From the NCBI RefSeq assembly GCF_003112555.1, contig NZ_BEWB01000005.1, forward strand, positions 62,001 to 126,000: DNA of 64,000 nt, given 5' to 3'. How positions within the stretch are numbered: position 1 is the stretch's first letter; each line of letters starts with the position of its first letter. This DNA comes from Streptomyces coelicoflavus. Lineage in GTDB: Bacteria > Actinomycetota > Actinomycetes > Streptomycetales > Streptomycetaceae. The position numbers and the translations under genes were made by a program. Positions 33,107 through 39,877 of the stretch are shown one piece after another. The notes beneath the pieces are model-generated. The model had not been told where the DNA came from, ran no database searches, and saw only the letters and a list, made by a program, of their open reading frames with translations.

Positions 33107-34425
33107 GTGGGCAGCCGGCCGGAACGCCGTGCTGGGACCGGGCGGAACTGCCGCCGCAGCCCCAACTGCACGGCGTGGTCACCGCGGACGTGGCCGTCGT
33201 CGGGGCCGGTCTGGCCGGGCTGTCCTGCGCCTACCACCTCGCGGAACGCGCCCCGGGACTCGACATCGCCGTGATCGACGCACAGCACCCGGCCGCCGGG
33301 GCCAGCGGCCGGGGCACCGGTCTCCTCGGCCCCCGTGCAGGCCCCGCCCTCGACCGCGCGGTGCGCCGCTTCGGCGCCCGGACGGCACGCCGGATGCACC
33401 GGGCCAGTCAGCAGGCGGTACGGGACGTGCTCGACCTGTGCTCCCGGCTCGACGTGCCCTGCGGACTGCGGCCCGGCGAGCAGCTCATGGCCACCCGCTC
33501 TCCCGCGGGCCTGGTGGCACTCGCCCGCCAGGCCCGCGCCGGCCGCGAACTGGGCCTGGACGTCCCCGTCCTCTCCCCGGCCGGCATCCGCGAACGCGTC
33601 GCGGTGTCCTACCGCGCCGCGCTCCTGCACCGCCCGGCCGCCACCCTCGACCCGGCCGCCCTCACCTGCGCCCTCGCGCGCGCCTGCGCCGACAAGGGCG
33701 TGCGCTTCTACGGCCGCAGCCCGCTGCTCGCCCTGCGCCCCGGCGACCTGGTCGGCCCGGAGCTCGTCCTGCCGCACGGCCGCCTGTACGCCGGGCAGGC
33801 GGTGCTGGCCGTCAACTCCGCCGCGCAGGCGCTGGACCTGCCGGTCGGCACGATCCTGCCGCTGGAGGTGTACGCCGTCGCCACCGAGCCGCTGAGTCCC
33901 GCCGCGTACGGGCTGCTGGGCGGACGCGCCGGACCCGCCGTGGTCGACGCCGTGCCGCTGGCGCCGTACTTCCGTCTGCTCCCGGACGGGGGCCTGGTCG
34001 CGGGCGGCGGCACCGCCGCGGTTCCGGCCGGGCTCGCCGCGCCCCGGCTCCAGGCGGTGCGCGAGCGCGCCTGGGCCCGGCTGGAGCGCTGGCTGCGGGC
34101 CCTGCACCCCGACCTGGCCCGGGTCCGGGTCACCCACCGCTGGTCCGGCCGGATCGGCATGACCGCCGACGACCTTCCGGTGGTCGGGCCGGTACCGGGG
34201 TACTCCGACGTCTGGTACATCGGCGGCTGCGGCGGCCACGGCCTCGCCCTCTCCGTGGCGCACGGCGCGTACGTGGCGGGCGCCCTGCTCGGCGAGCCGG
34301 ACCCCGGCGACCCGCTGCCCTGGCACCGCTCGCGCGCCCCCCGTCTGCCCCTGAGCGGCCCCGTGCGCCCCCTGCTCCGCGCCTGTGTGGACGCACACGG
34401 GTGGGCCGTGCGGCGTGTCTGCTGA
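33103..34425 (+). CDS. FAD-dependent amine/amino acid oxidase-type oxidoreductase (DAO family)
   Basis: 440 residues. The dinucleotide motif VAVVGAGLAGLSCAYHLAE is near residues 28-46 and DAQHPAAGASGRGTG follows, as in DAO/PuuB-type oxidases. The C-terminal FAD block reads WSGRIGMTADDLPVVGPVPG (~344) and YIGGCGGHGLALSVAHGAYV. The family oxidises C-N bonds of amines and amino acids with oxygen. In this cluster it could oxidise a hydrazine intermediate or trim the aminoacyl moiety. It is a candidate to replace the missing VlmB-type oxidase. No signal peptide or membrane helix is seen. Confidence 0.8.
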   Translation: MSGQPAGTPCWDRAELPPQPQLHGVVTADVAVVGAGLAGLSCAYHLAERAPGLDIAVIDAQHPAAGASGRGTGLLGPRAGPALDRAVRRFGARTARRMHRASQQAVRDVLDLCSRLDVPCGLRPGEQLMATRSPAGLVALARQARAGRELGLDVPVLSPAGIRERVAVSYRAALLHRPAATLDPAALTCALARACADKGVRFYGRSPLLALRPGDLVGPELVLPHGRLYAGQAVLAVNSAAQALDLPVGTILPLEVYAVATEPLSPAAYGLLGGRAGPAVVDAVPLAPYFRLLPDGGLVAGGGTAAVPAGLAAPRLQAVRERAWARLERWLRALHPDLARVRVTHRWSGRIGMTADDLPVVGPVPGYSDVWYIGGCGGHGLALSVAHGAYVAGALLGEPDPGDPLPWHRSRAPRLPLSGPVRPLLRACVDAHGWAVRRVC

Positions 34426-34481
34426 CGGCCGTCGTGCGGTGGTGTCCCATTCCAGTTCCTGAGACCGACCGGGAGGTTCAC

Positions 34482-35726
34482 ATGCTGCGACTCAGCCTGG
34501 GCAGGGACGGCCGCCTGCCGCCGTCCGTGACCATGGGCACCGTCGATGTCGCCTTTCACCTGGCCGCGCGGGGCCGGCCGCTCCCCGTCGTGTTCGCGTT
34601 CGCGTTCGACGGCGCGGCGCCCACCCTGGACTCGCTCCGGGCGCGGGTGGCCGAACGCGCCCACGGCATCCCGGCGTTGCACTACCGCATCGCGCGGGAG
34701 CGCCGCAGGTTCCGGCGGGTGGACCGGATCACGGCGGACCGGCACGTGCACGAGGCGTGGCTGCCCGAGGACACCGACGGATCGGCGACCGGGCGGCTGA
34801 TGCTGTCCCGTCCCATGAACGCCGACGGCCGCCCGCCCTGGGACGTGTGGCTGGTACACGGTCCGGCGCGCCGCCACACGCTCTGCTACCGCACCGACCA
34901 CGCGTTCCAGGACGGTGTGGGCGCCGCCTACACCGCCCGCGCCCTGCTCGGCGACGACCCGGAGGGCGGGCCGGTTCCGCAGCCCCGCCGCCTGCCCACC
35001 GCCGCCGGCCTCGCGGGAACGCTGGGGGACCTGGCGGGGGCCTTCGGCGCGGCCACGGCGAAACCGGCCTTCGACGGCGTGTGCACCGGACGCGTCGACG
35101 TGTGCCACGCGGAGACCCCGCTCGCCCGGCTCCGCGCCGTCGGACGCGGGTACGGGGCCACCGTGACCGACGTCTACCTCGCCGCCCTGTCCCACGCCGT
35201 CCACACCTGGCACCTGAAGGAGACCGGCACGGTCCATCCGCCGCTGCCCGTGGCGATCCCGATGTCCGTCCGCGCCCGGGGCGAGGAGCGGGCACCGGGC
35301 AACCGCATGATCACCGCCCGGATCCTGCTGCCGTGCGACGAGGAGTCCCCGCGGCGGGCCCTGGCCCGGGTCGTGGCCGCGATGAACGGGCTGCGGACGG
35401 GCCGGCGGCGCGACTCCATGCGCGTGCTGCTGGCGGCCACCCCGCGGTCCGTCGGTGCCCGGGTCGGCGTCCGGCTGGTGCACGGCAGGCTCGTCGCAGG
35501 GCCGGTGAGCAGCGTGAACTTCGGTACGGCGCTAGTCCACCAGGGGCTCGCGGCCCGGCGGGCGGCCGTCTACACGAGCGTCGCCTCCGGCATCCGCAGC
35601 GTGGTGACGCTGACCAGCCAGCACGACACCGCCTGCCTGACCGTCGTGCACGACGTGGCGCTGCGCACCGCCGACGAACTCCCCGACCTGTGGCTGGAGG
35701 CGCTGCTGGAGCTGGAACGCCGCTGA
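34482..35726 (+). CDS. WS/DGAT-like acyltransferase
   Basis: 414 residues; GGGAGG precedes the ATG. The condensation-type fold carries YRTDHAFQDGVGAAY, where DHAFQDG near residue 140 stands for HHxxxDG. The second, catalytic His and the DG are kept but the first His is Asp. Other blocks are ATVTDVYLAALSHAV (~227), PVAIPMSVRARGEE and GNRMI (~256-275), and VSSVNFGTALV (~343), matching the wax ester synthase/DGAT C-terminal domain. The family joins acyl-CoA to an alcohol. Acylation or esterification of the cluster product is possible. It is the last gene of the rightward operon and a strong terminator follows. Confidence 0.75.
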   Translation: MLRLSLGRDGRLPPSVTMGTVDVAFHLAARGRPLPVVFAFAFDGAAPTLDSLRARVAERAHGIPALHYRIARERRRFRRVDRITADRHVHEAWLPEDTDGSATGRLMLSRPMNADGRPPWDVWLVHGPARRHTLCYRTDHAFQDGVGAAYTARALLGDDPEGGPVPQPRRLPTAAGLAGTLGDLAGAFGAATAKPAFDGVCTGRVDVCHAETPLARLRAVGRGYGATVTDVYLAALSHAVHTWHLKETGTVHPPLPVAIPMSVRARGEERAPGNRMITARILLPCDEESPRRALARVVAAMNGLRTGRRRDSMRVLLAATPRSVGARVGVRLVHGRLVAGPVSSVNFGTALVHQGLAARRAAVYTSVASGIRSVVTLTSQHDTACLTVVHDVALRTADELPDLWLEALLELERR

Positions 35727-35744
35727 CGCCTCGGAGTACGGCGC

Positions 35745-35772
35745 GAAGCCCCGGGCCGCCGCCCGGGGCTTC
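35745..35772. terminator. Strong bidirectional hairpin terminator
   Basis: GAAGCCCCGGGC and GCCCGGGGCTTC form a perfect 12-pair stem with a CGCC loop. It lies 19 bp past the acyltransferase stop, with the methyltransferase stop converging from the right, so it can serve both strands. Confidence 0.9.
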
Positions 35773-35815
35773 GTCCTTGTCACGGGGCATCGTCCGTGTC
35801 ACGGGGCTTCGTCCG
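35770..35815. repeat. Short tandem repeat after terminator
   Basis: Two-and-a-half copies of a 19-20 bp unit, TTCGTCC-TGTCACGGGGC, start within the right arm of the terminator and run toward the methyltransferase stop. Confidence 0.5.
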
Positions 35816-35827
35816 CGGCACGCGGGC

Positions 35828-36724
35828 TCAGCGCGTGCCGCGCAGCGTTCCGGTCGTGAGGAAGGCGCACTTGGCGGCCGCCTCGCCGACCAGCGGCAGG
35901 TACAGGGCCAGCCGTTCCATCGCGTACGGCAGGGTGAAGAGGTCGGCGACCCGGGCCTCCCAGCCGTACTCGGCCCACCACTCCTCGGGCTCGGCGAGTT
36001 GCCAGTTCCAGGCCGCCCCGATCGTGGCGAGGGCGTTGAGGAAGGGTGCCACGAGGGGCGAGTCCACCGCCCGGGAGTTCACGCACTCGGCGCCGAAGGT
36101 GCTGCCGTCGGCGGACAGTTCCGTCATCGTGGTGACGACGGCCGCCACCTGGCCGGGGCGGAGGAAGTACAGCGGGGCCTCGCAGAGCCAGGCGGTGGGC
36201 CTGCCGGGGTCGAAGCCCGCCGCGACGAGCGCCTCGCCCCACGCCCCGGTGACGCCGGCGCCGACGGTGGTGCGGCGACCGCAGGTGACCGGGCTGCCGT
36301 CCAGCACGGGTTCCTTGAAGGCCAGGACGGAGGGGACCTCGACCTCGAAGAGGTGCACCCCGGTGGGCCACTGGAGCCGGAACGCGCGGGTGTCCAGGCC
36401 GGCCCCGAGGACGACCACCTGCCGGCAGCCCGAACGGGCCGCGGACAGCAGGTAGTCGTCGAAGAAGCGGGAACGCACCACCTGCCAGTCGGGCAGCAGG
36501 CGCTGCATCGGCCCGTCACCGGGCGGACCCCCCTGGAACCGGGCCGCGTGCAGGAAGTCGGCGGCCCACGGGTCGAGGACGTACGGCGTGGGCCGCAGCG
36601 CCTCCGCCGCGTGCGCCGCGGCGGTCCAGAGCGCCGCGTGCGAGAGGCCCTCCGGTGCTCGGGCGGCCGGTACGGACGATGACCGCCGCGCGGTGGCCGA
36701 CTGGGGGCGGGTGGATTCCGGCAT
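35828..36724 (-). CDS. Class I SAM methyltransferase, leucine carboxyl methyltransferase-like
   Basis: 298 residues. The SAM site is VVVLGAGLDTRAFRLQWP near residues 107-124, preceded by RSRFFDDYLL; this pattern is typical of the LCMT/PPM1-like group. LCEAPLYFLRPGQVAAV (~195) and FGAECVNSRAVDSPL follow. LCMT relatives methylate carboxylates, so methyl-ester formation on a cluster product is plausible. I recall that the last step of azodyrecin biosynthesis is a SAM-dependent methylation. It faces the operon across the terminator and is the first gene on the minus strand, so membership in the cluster is not certain. Confidence 0.8.
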   Translation of the reverse strand: MPESTRPQSATARRSSSVPAARAPEGLSHAALWTAAAHAAEALRPTPYVLDPWAADFLHAARFQGGPPGDGPMQRLLPDWQVVRSRFFDDYLLSAARSGCRQVVVLGAGLDTRAFRLQWPTGVHLFEVEVPSVLAFKEPVLDGSPVTCGRRTTVGAGVTGAWGEALVAAGFDPGRPTAWLCEAPLYFLRPGQVAAVVTTMTELSADGSTFGAECVNSRAVDSPLVAPFLNALATIGAAWNWQLAEPEEWWAEYGWEARVADLFTLPYAMERLALYLPLVGEAAAKCAFLTTGTLRGTR

Positions 36725-36789
36725 GGGACCTCCTGGGAACGGCGGATCGTGACGGGATGTCAGAAGGCGGGGCCGGCCGGCGCGCGGCG

Positions 36790-36827
36790 GCCGTGCGAGG
36801 GCCGTGCGAGGGCCGTGCGGGGGCCGG
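36790..36827. repeat. 11-bp tandem repeat, three and a half copies
   Basis: GCCGTGCGAGG is repeated at 36790, 36801 and (with one change) 36812, then partly again. It ends one base before the stop codon of the AarF-like gene and lies upstream of the methyltransferase start. Confidence 0.75.
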
Positions 36828-36828
36828 G

Positions 36829-38382
36829 TCAGCCCGAGCGGCGGCGGCCCAGCAGGAAGGCGGCGGCACCCAGCGCGAGCATGCCCCTGGAGGGGCGGGT
36901 GGGCCGCTGGCCGCCCATCGCGGCGGGGGTGCGCGGCTCGTGGATGTTCAGCGCGAACTGCCGGTTGGCCACGTCGGACATGACGCCCCGGACCTGGTCG
37001 GGGCTCGTGACGGCGGCCAGCAGCAGTTCCATGGAGTTCCGGGCGAACTGGTTGCGGCCGAGGAACTCGCGGCCGAGGGCGAACAGGATCTTCGGCACCT
37101 CCCCCTGGAACACCTCCGGCAGGGTGATCTCGGGTGCCAGACAGCGCACCGAGCCGTCCAGGTTCGCGAACGACTTGCCGAGCAGCGACACCGCAGGCGG
37201 CGAACCGATGCCCCGCTTGGTCGCCTTGGCCAGCACCGTGGTGAGCGAGACGCCGAAGTTCATGTCCTCCAGGGCCAGATGGGAGACCTTCGGCACGAAG
37301 GCCGCCATGTCGGCGGCGAACGCGGGCATGTTGGCCCACGGCGTCATCCGCCCCATCCCGGCCCAGTGCTGGGCCAGGCCCGCGCCGTCGTTCTGCGCCA
37401 GGGTCATGAACAGCGGCAGCAGTTGCAGGCTGGTCCGCCGGTCCAGCCGGCCGACCATGCCCCAGTCGATCAGGGTCGCCGGACCCCCGGGCGCGGCGAA
37501 GACGTTGCCCGCGTGCGGGTCGGCGTGGAAGAAGCGGTGGACGAAGTACCCGTGGTACATGAAGCGCAGCAGGTCCTTGCCGATCTCCACGCGTTCGGCG
37601 TCCGTGAAGTGGGCGCGGTCGACGTGCCGCACCGATTTCCCGTCCGCCAGCGACTGGACGAGGACCCGGGGACTGGCGTGCAGGACCCGGGGCACCTCCA
37701 GGGAACGGAACGGCCGGATGTGCTCGCGTGCCTCGTCCATGTTGCGCGCCTCGCCGGTGAAGTCCAGCTCCGGCTCCATGGCGTCGAAGACCGAGCCGAG
37801 CATCGCCTCGATGTCGATGACCTCGTTGAACCGCGGAGCGACCCGGGCCACGATCCGCGACGCCCGGCGCATCAGGGCCATGTCCGCGAGCACGCCCTCG
37901 CGGATGCCGGGCCGTTGGATCTTGACCACGGCGGCGCGCCCGCCGGGCAGCGTCACCCGGTAGACCTGGGCGAGGGACGCCGCCCCCAGCGGGGCCGAGG
38001 TCTCGACGTCGTCGAAGCGCAGCTTCCAGTCCGGCCCGAGGTCCCGGGCCAGCACCGGCTCGAACTCCGAGAACGGCTGGACGTCGACTTCGTCGTGCAG
38101 GTTCTGGAGTTCGTCCCGGATGGACTCGGGGACCATGTCCGGCCTGGTGGAGAGGATCTGACCGAGCTTCACGTAGAAGGGCCCGAGGCTCTCCAGTGCG
38201 TGCCGCACCGCCTTGGCGCGGCGCTGGTCGGACCCGGCGGAGGCGTCGGTGCCCTCCGCCGGGGACCGCGCGTCCCGCTTCGTACGCCCCCGCAGCCGGG
38301 CCGCCAGACCCACCTCGTCGGCCACGAGGCTGCCAAGGACCTTGACCACGAGACGTAGCCGGTCGCCGACGACAGACGTCAT
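36829..38382 (-). CDS. ABC1/UbiB/AarF-family atypical kinase
   Basis: 517 residues; GAGGAT lies before the ATG. Family motifs are intact: YVKLGQILSTRPDMVP (KxGQ, ~70), AAVVKIQRPGIREG (nucleotide Lys, ~151), FFHADPHAGNVF (catalytic loop, ~290) and TLIDWGMVGRL (DFG-like, ~308). A hydrophobic C-terminal segment (GMLALGAAAFLLG) may anchor it to the membrane. Family members support ubiquinone or isoprenoid-lipid metabolism as ATPases. Streptomyces make menaquinone, so the client here is unknown. It lies 89 bp downstream of the repeat-protein gene on the same strand. Confidence 0.9.
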   Translation of the reverse strand: MTSVVGDRLRLVVKVLGSLVADEVGLAARLRGRTKRDARSPAEGTDASAGSDQRRAKAVRHALESLGPFYVKLGQILSTRPDMVPESIRDELQNLHDEVDVQPFSEFEPVLARDLGPDWKLRFDDVETSAPLGAASLAQVYRVTLPGGRAAVVKIQRPGIREGVLADMALMRRASRIVARVAPRFNEVIDIEAMLGSVFDAMEPELDFTGEARNMDEAREHIRPFRSLEVPRVLHASPRVLVQSLADGKSVRHVDRAHFTDAERVEIGKDLLRFMYHGYFVHRFFHADPHAGNVFAAPGGPATLIDWGMVGRLDRRTSLQLLPLFMTLAQNDGAGLAQHWAGMGRMTPWANMPAFAADMAAFVPKVSHLALEDMNFGVSLTTVLAKATKRGIGSPPAVSLLGKSFANLDGSVRCLAPEITLPEVFQGEVPKILFALGREFLGRNQFARNSMELLLAAVTSPDQVRGVMSDVANRQFALNIHEPRTPAAMGGQRPTRPSRGMLALGAAAFLLGRRRSG

Positions 38383-38471
38383 CGTGTGTGATCCTCCTCA
38401 GGTGCGACGCGCGTACGAACGTCGGCCGGCGCGGCGCGCGGAGCCGGCCGGCGCGGTGGTGGTACGACCGG

Positions 38472-39149
38472 TCAGCTCGAGGACGAGGACTGACCGCCGT
38501 GGGGCTTGTCGCCCCCCTGCTGCCCCGCCAGGCCCTGGAGCGGCCCGGCGAGGCCCTGCAGCGCGGCGAGGCCCTGCTGTCCGGCCTGGGCCGGCAGGTT
38601 GGCCGCGTTCTGGAGGCCTTGGACCGCGTCGAGGAGCTTGGGGAGCACCTGGGTCAGCTGGGTCAGCTGGGTCGGGAGCGACATCAGGTCGCCCGCCCCG
38701 CTCGCCGCGTGTCCGAGGCCTCCGGCCAGCTGACCGAGCCCGCCGAGCGCACCGGCCGCGCCGCCGACCGCGGCGAGCGGATTGGCGGCGCCGCCCATCG
38801 CGGCCAGGGGGTTGCCCGCCCCGCCCAGTGCGGCCGCGAGCGGGTTGGCGGCGCCCACGGCACCGGTGAGGCCGGCGAGCGGGTTGGCGGCACCGATCCC
38901 GCCGACTCCGCCGAGGGCGGCCAGCGGGTTGGCGACACCCGCGAGCGCGGTGGCCGGGTTGACGGCCCCGGCCAGCGCGGCGAGGGCGTTCGGGGGAAGC
39001 CCGGCCAGCGTGTTGACGGCGCTGCCGGAGCCGCTCGACGAGTCCGTGTCGTCTCGGTTCAGGAGGTCGTCGAAGGCTTCCTTCCAGCTGTCGGTCATAT
39101 CGCCGATCAGGTCTTTGATGATGTCCTGGATGTTCTTGCTGTTGCCCAT
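38472..39149 (-). CDS. ANPLA-repeat low-complexity protein, unknown function
   Basis: 225 residues. The first ~50 are charged and helical (IQDIIKDLIGDMTDSWKEAF, then LLNRDDTDSSS). From about residue 55 to 130 the motif (A)NPLA(A)LGG recurs about six times with a spacing of 12-18 residues. Next come Gly/Ala/Leu-rich heptad-like stretches and a Gln/Leu-rich helix (LMSLPTQLTQLTQVLPKLL). It ends in a Gly/Ser tail (HGGQSSSSS). There is no signal peptide and no Cys. Purine-rich AAAGGGA lies before the ATG. I recognise no family. A surface-coating or phasin-like amphipathic protein is one idea. It follows an ECF sigma gene on the same strand. Confidence 0.7.
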   Translation of the reverse strand: MGNSKNIQDIIKDLIGDMTDSWKEAFDDLLNRDDTDSSSGSGSAVNTLAGLPPNALAALAGAVNPATALAGVANPLAALGGVGGIGAANPLAGLTGAVGAANPLAAALGGAGNPLAAMGGAANPLAAVGGAAGALGGLGQLAGGLGHAASGAGDLMSLPTQLTQLTQVLPKLLDAVQGLQNAANLPAQAGQQGLAALQGLAGPLQGLAGQQGGDKPHGGQSSSSS

Positions 39150-39202
39150 GAGTGTGGTCCCTTTCCGTTTCTCTGTGAGGGGAGAGGTGAGGGTGCCGGC
39201 TG

Positions 39203-39727
39203 TTACCCGGGGCAGCCTTCCAGGGATTTCGCGCACGCGCTTTTCAAGCGGGCGCGTCCCCTGGTGAAAGCGGCTTCGGCCGCCTTGACGGAAATGTTGT
39301 GCATGCGAGCGAATTCCGCGGTGGAAATTCCTTTGGCCCGGGCGAGTATGACCTCCTGTTCCCGTCCGCGCAGGTGTTGCACCTGGCTCAGCAGCCAACG
39401 GCCGAAGTCCTGGTCGCAGACGTCGTCCTCGGTGGTGCCGAAGGTGTCCACGAACGCTGCGCGCTGCAGAAGCCTGCTGCGGCGCTCCATGTCCCGGTAG
39501 AAGTCGATGCAGAGGCGGAGCGCCACGGACGTCAGAAAGGAACCGAGCCGATTCCTGTCCAACGCGGCGTGAGCGGCTGCGCGGGCCATGGTTTCCTGGA
39601 CGCAGTCCTCGGCGTCCTGAAAACTCGGCAGTCTTCGTCGAACCAATCGCATGAGGCGGTCCTGGTGCTGGAAGATGTCTTCCCAGGAGCATTCAGCGGG
39701 CGATTGGCAGGTGGAATGTCGCACCAT
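39203..39727 (-). CDS. ECF-type RNA polymerase sigma factor
   Basis: 174 residues. Region 2 reads LMRLVRRRLPSFQDAEDCVQ near 25-44, with the -10-reading helix around LGSFLTSVALRLCIDFYRD. Region 4 reads HLRGREQEVILARAKGIS then TAEFARMHNISVKAAEAAFT near 118-155. There is no SnoaL or other C-terminal extension and no obvious anti-sigma gene beside it. It sits between the halogenase-like gene and the repeat-protein gene, both on the same strand, and may control them. A 7-bp inverted repeat lies about 50 bp upstream. Confidence 0.88.
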   Translation of the reverse strand: MVRHSTCQSPAECSWEDIFQHQDRLMRLVRRRLPSFQDAEDCVQETMARAAAHAALDRNRLGSFLTSVALRLCIDFYRDMERRSRLLQRAAFVDTFGTTEDDVCDQDFGRWLLSQVQHLRGREQEVILARAKGISTAEFARMHNISVKAAEAAFTRGRARLKSACAKSLEGCPG

Positions 39728-39773
39728 GGTGGATTGCAGCCCGTTGTCTCTCGGATTGGGCAGGGGGAACCGC

Positions 39774-39796
39774 GGCCGACTTTCTATTTGTCGGCC
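39774..39796. other. Inverted repeat upstream of the ECF sigma gene
   Basis: GGCCGAC and GTCGGCC are separated by the AT-rich loop TTTCTATTT, which stands out in this GC-rich DNA. It lies 47-69 bp before the sigma-factor start and 82 bp past the halogenase stop. It could be a terminator for the latter or an operator for the former. Confidence 0.5.
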
Positions 39797-39877
39797 ATGT
39801 GGTTTTCCTACCCGAGCCTCTCCTGGGGCAAACCGGAATGTATGGTTCCGCGAGTCGGCGGAAATGTTTTTTCGCGC

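Noticed and set aside
26561..35726. Plain fatty-acid oxidation operon because of the acyl-CoA dehydrogenase-like gene
   Set aside because: No thiolase, enoyl-CoA hydratase or acyl-CoA ligase is present, while the DUF2156, flavin reductase and aminotransferase genes fit amine chemistry better.
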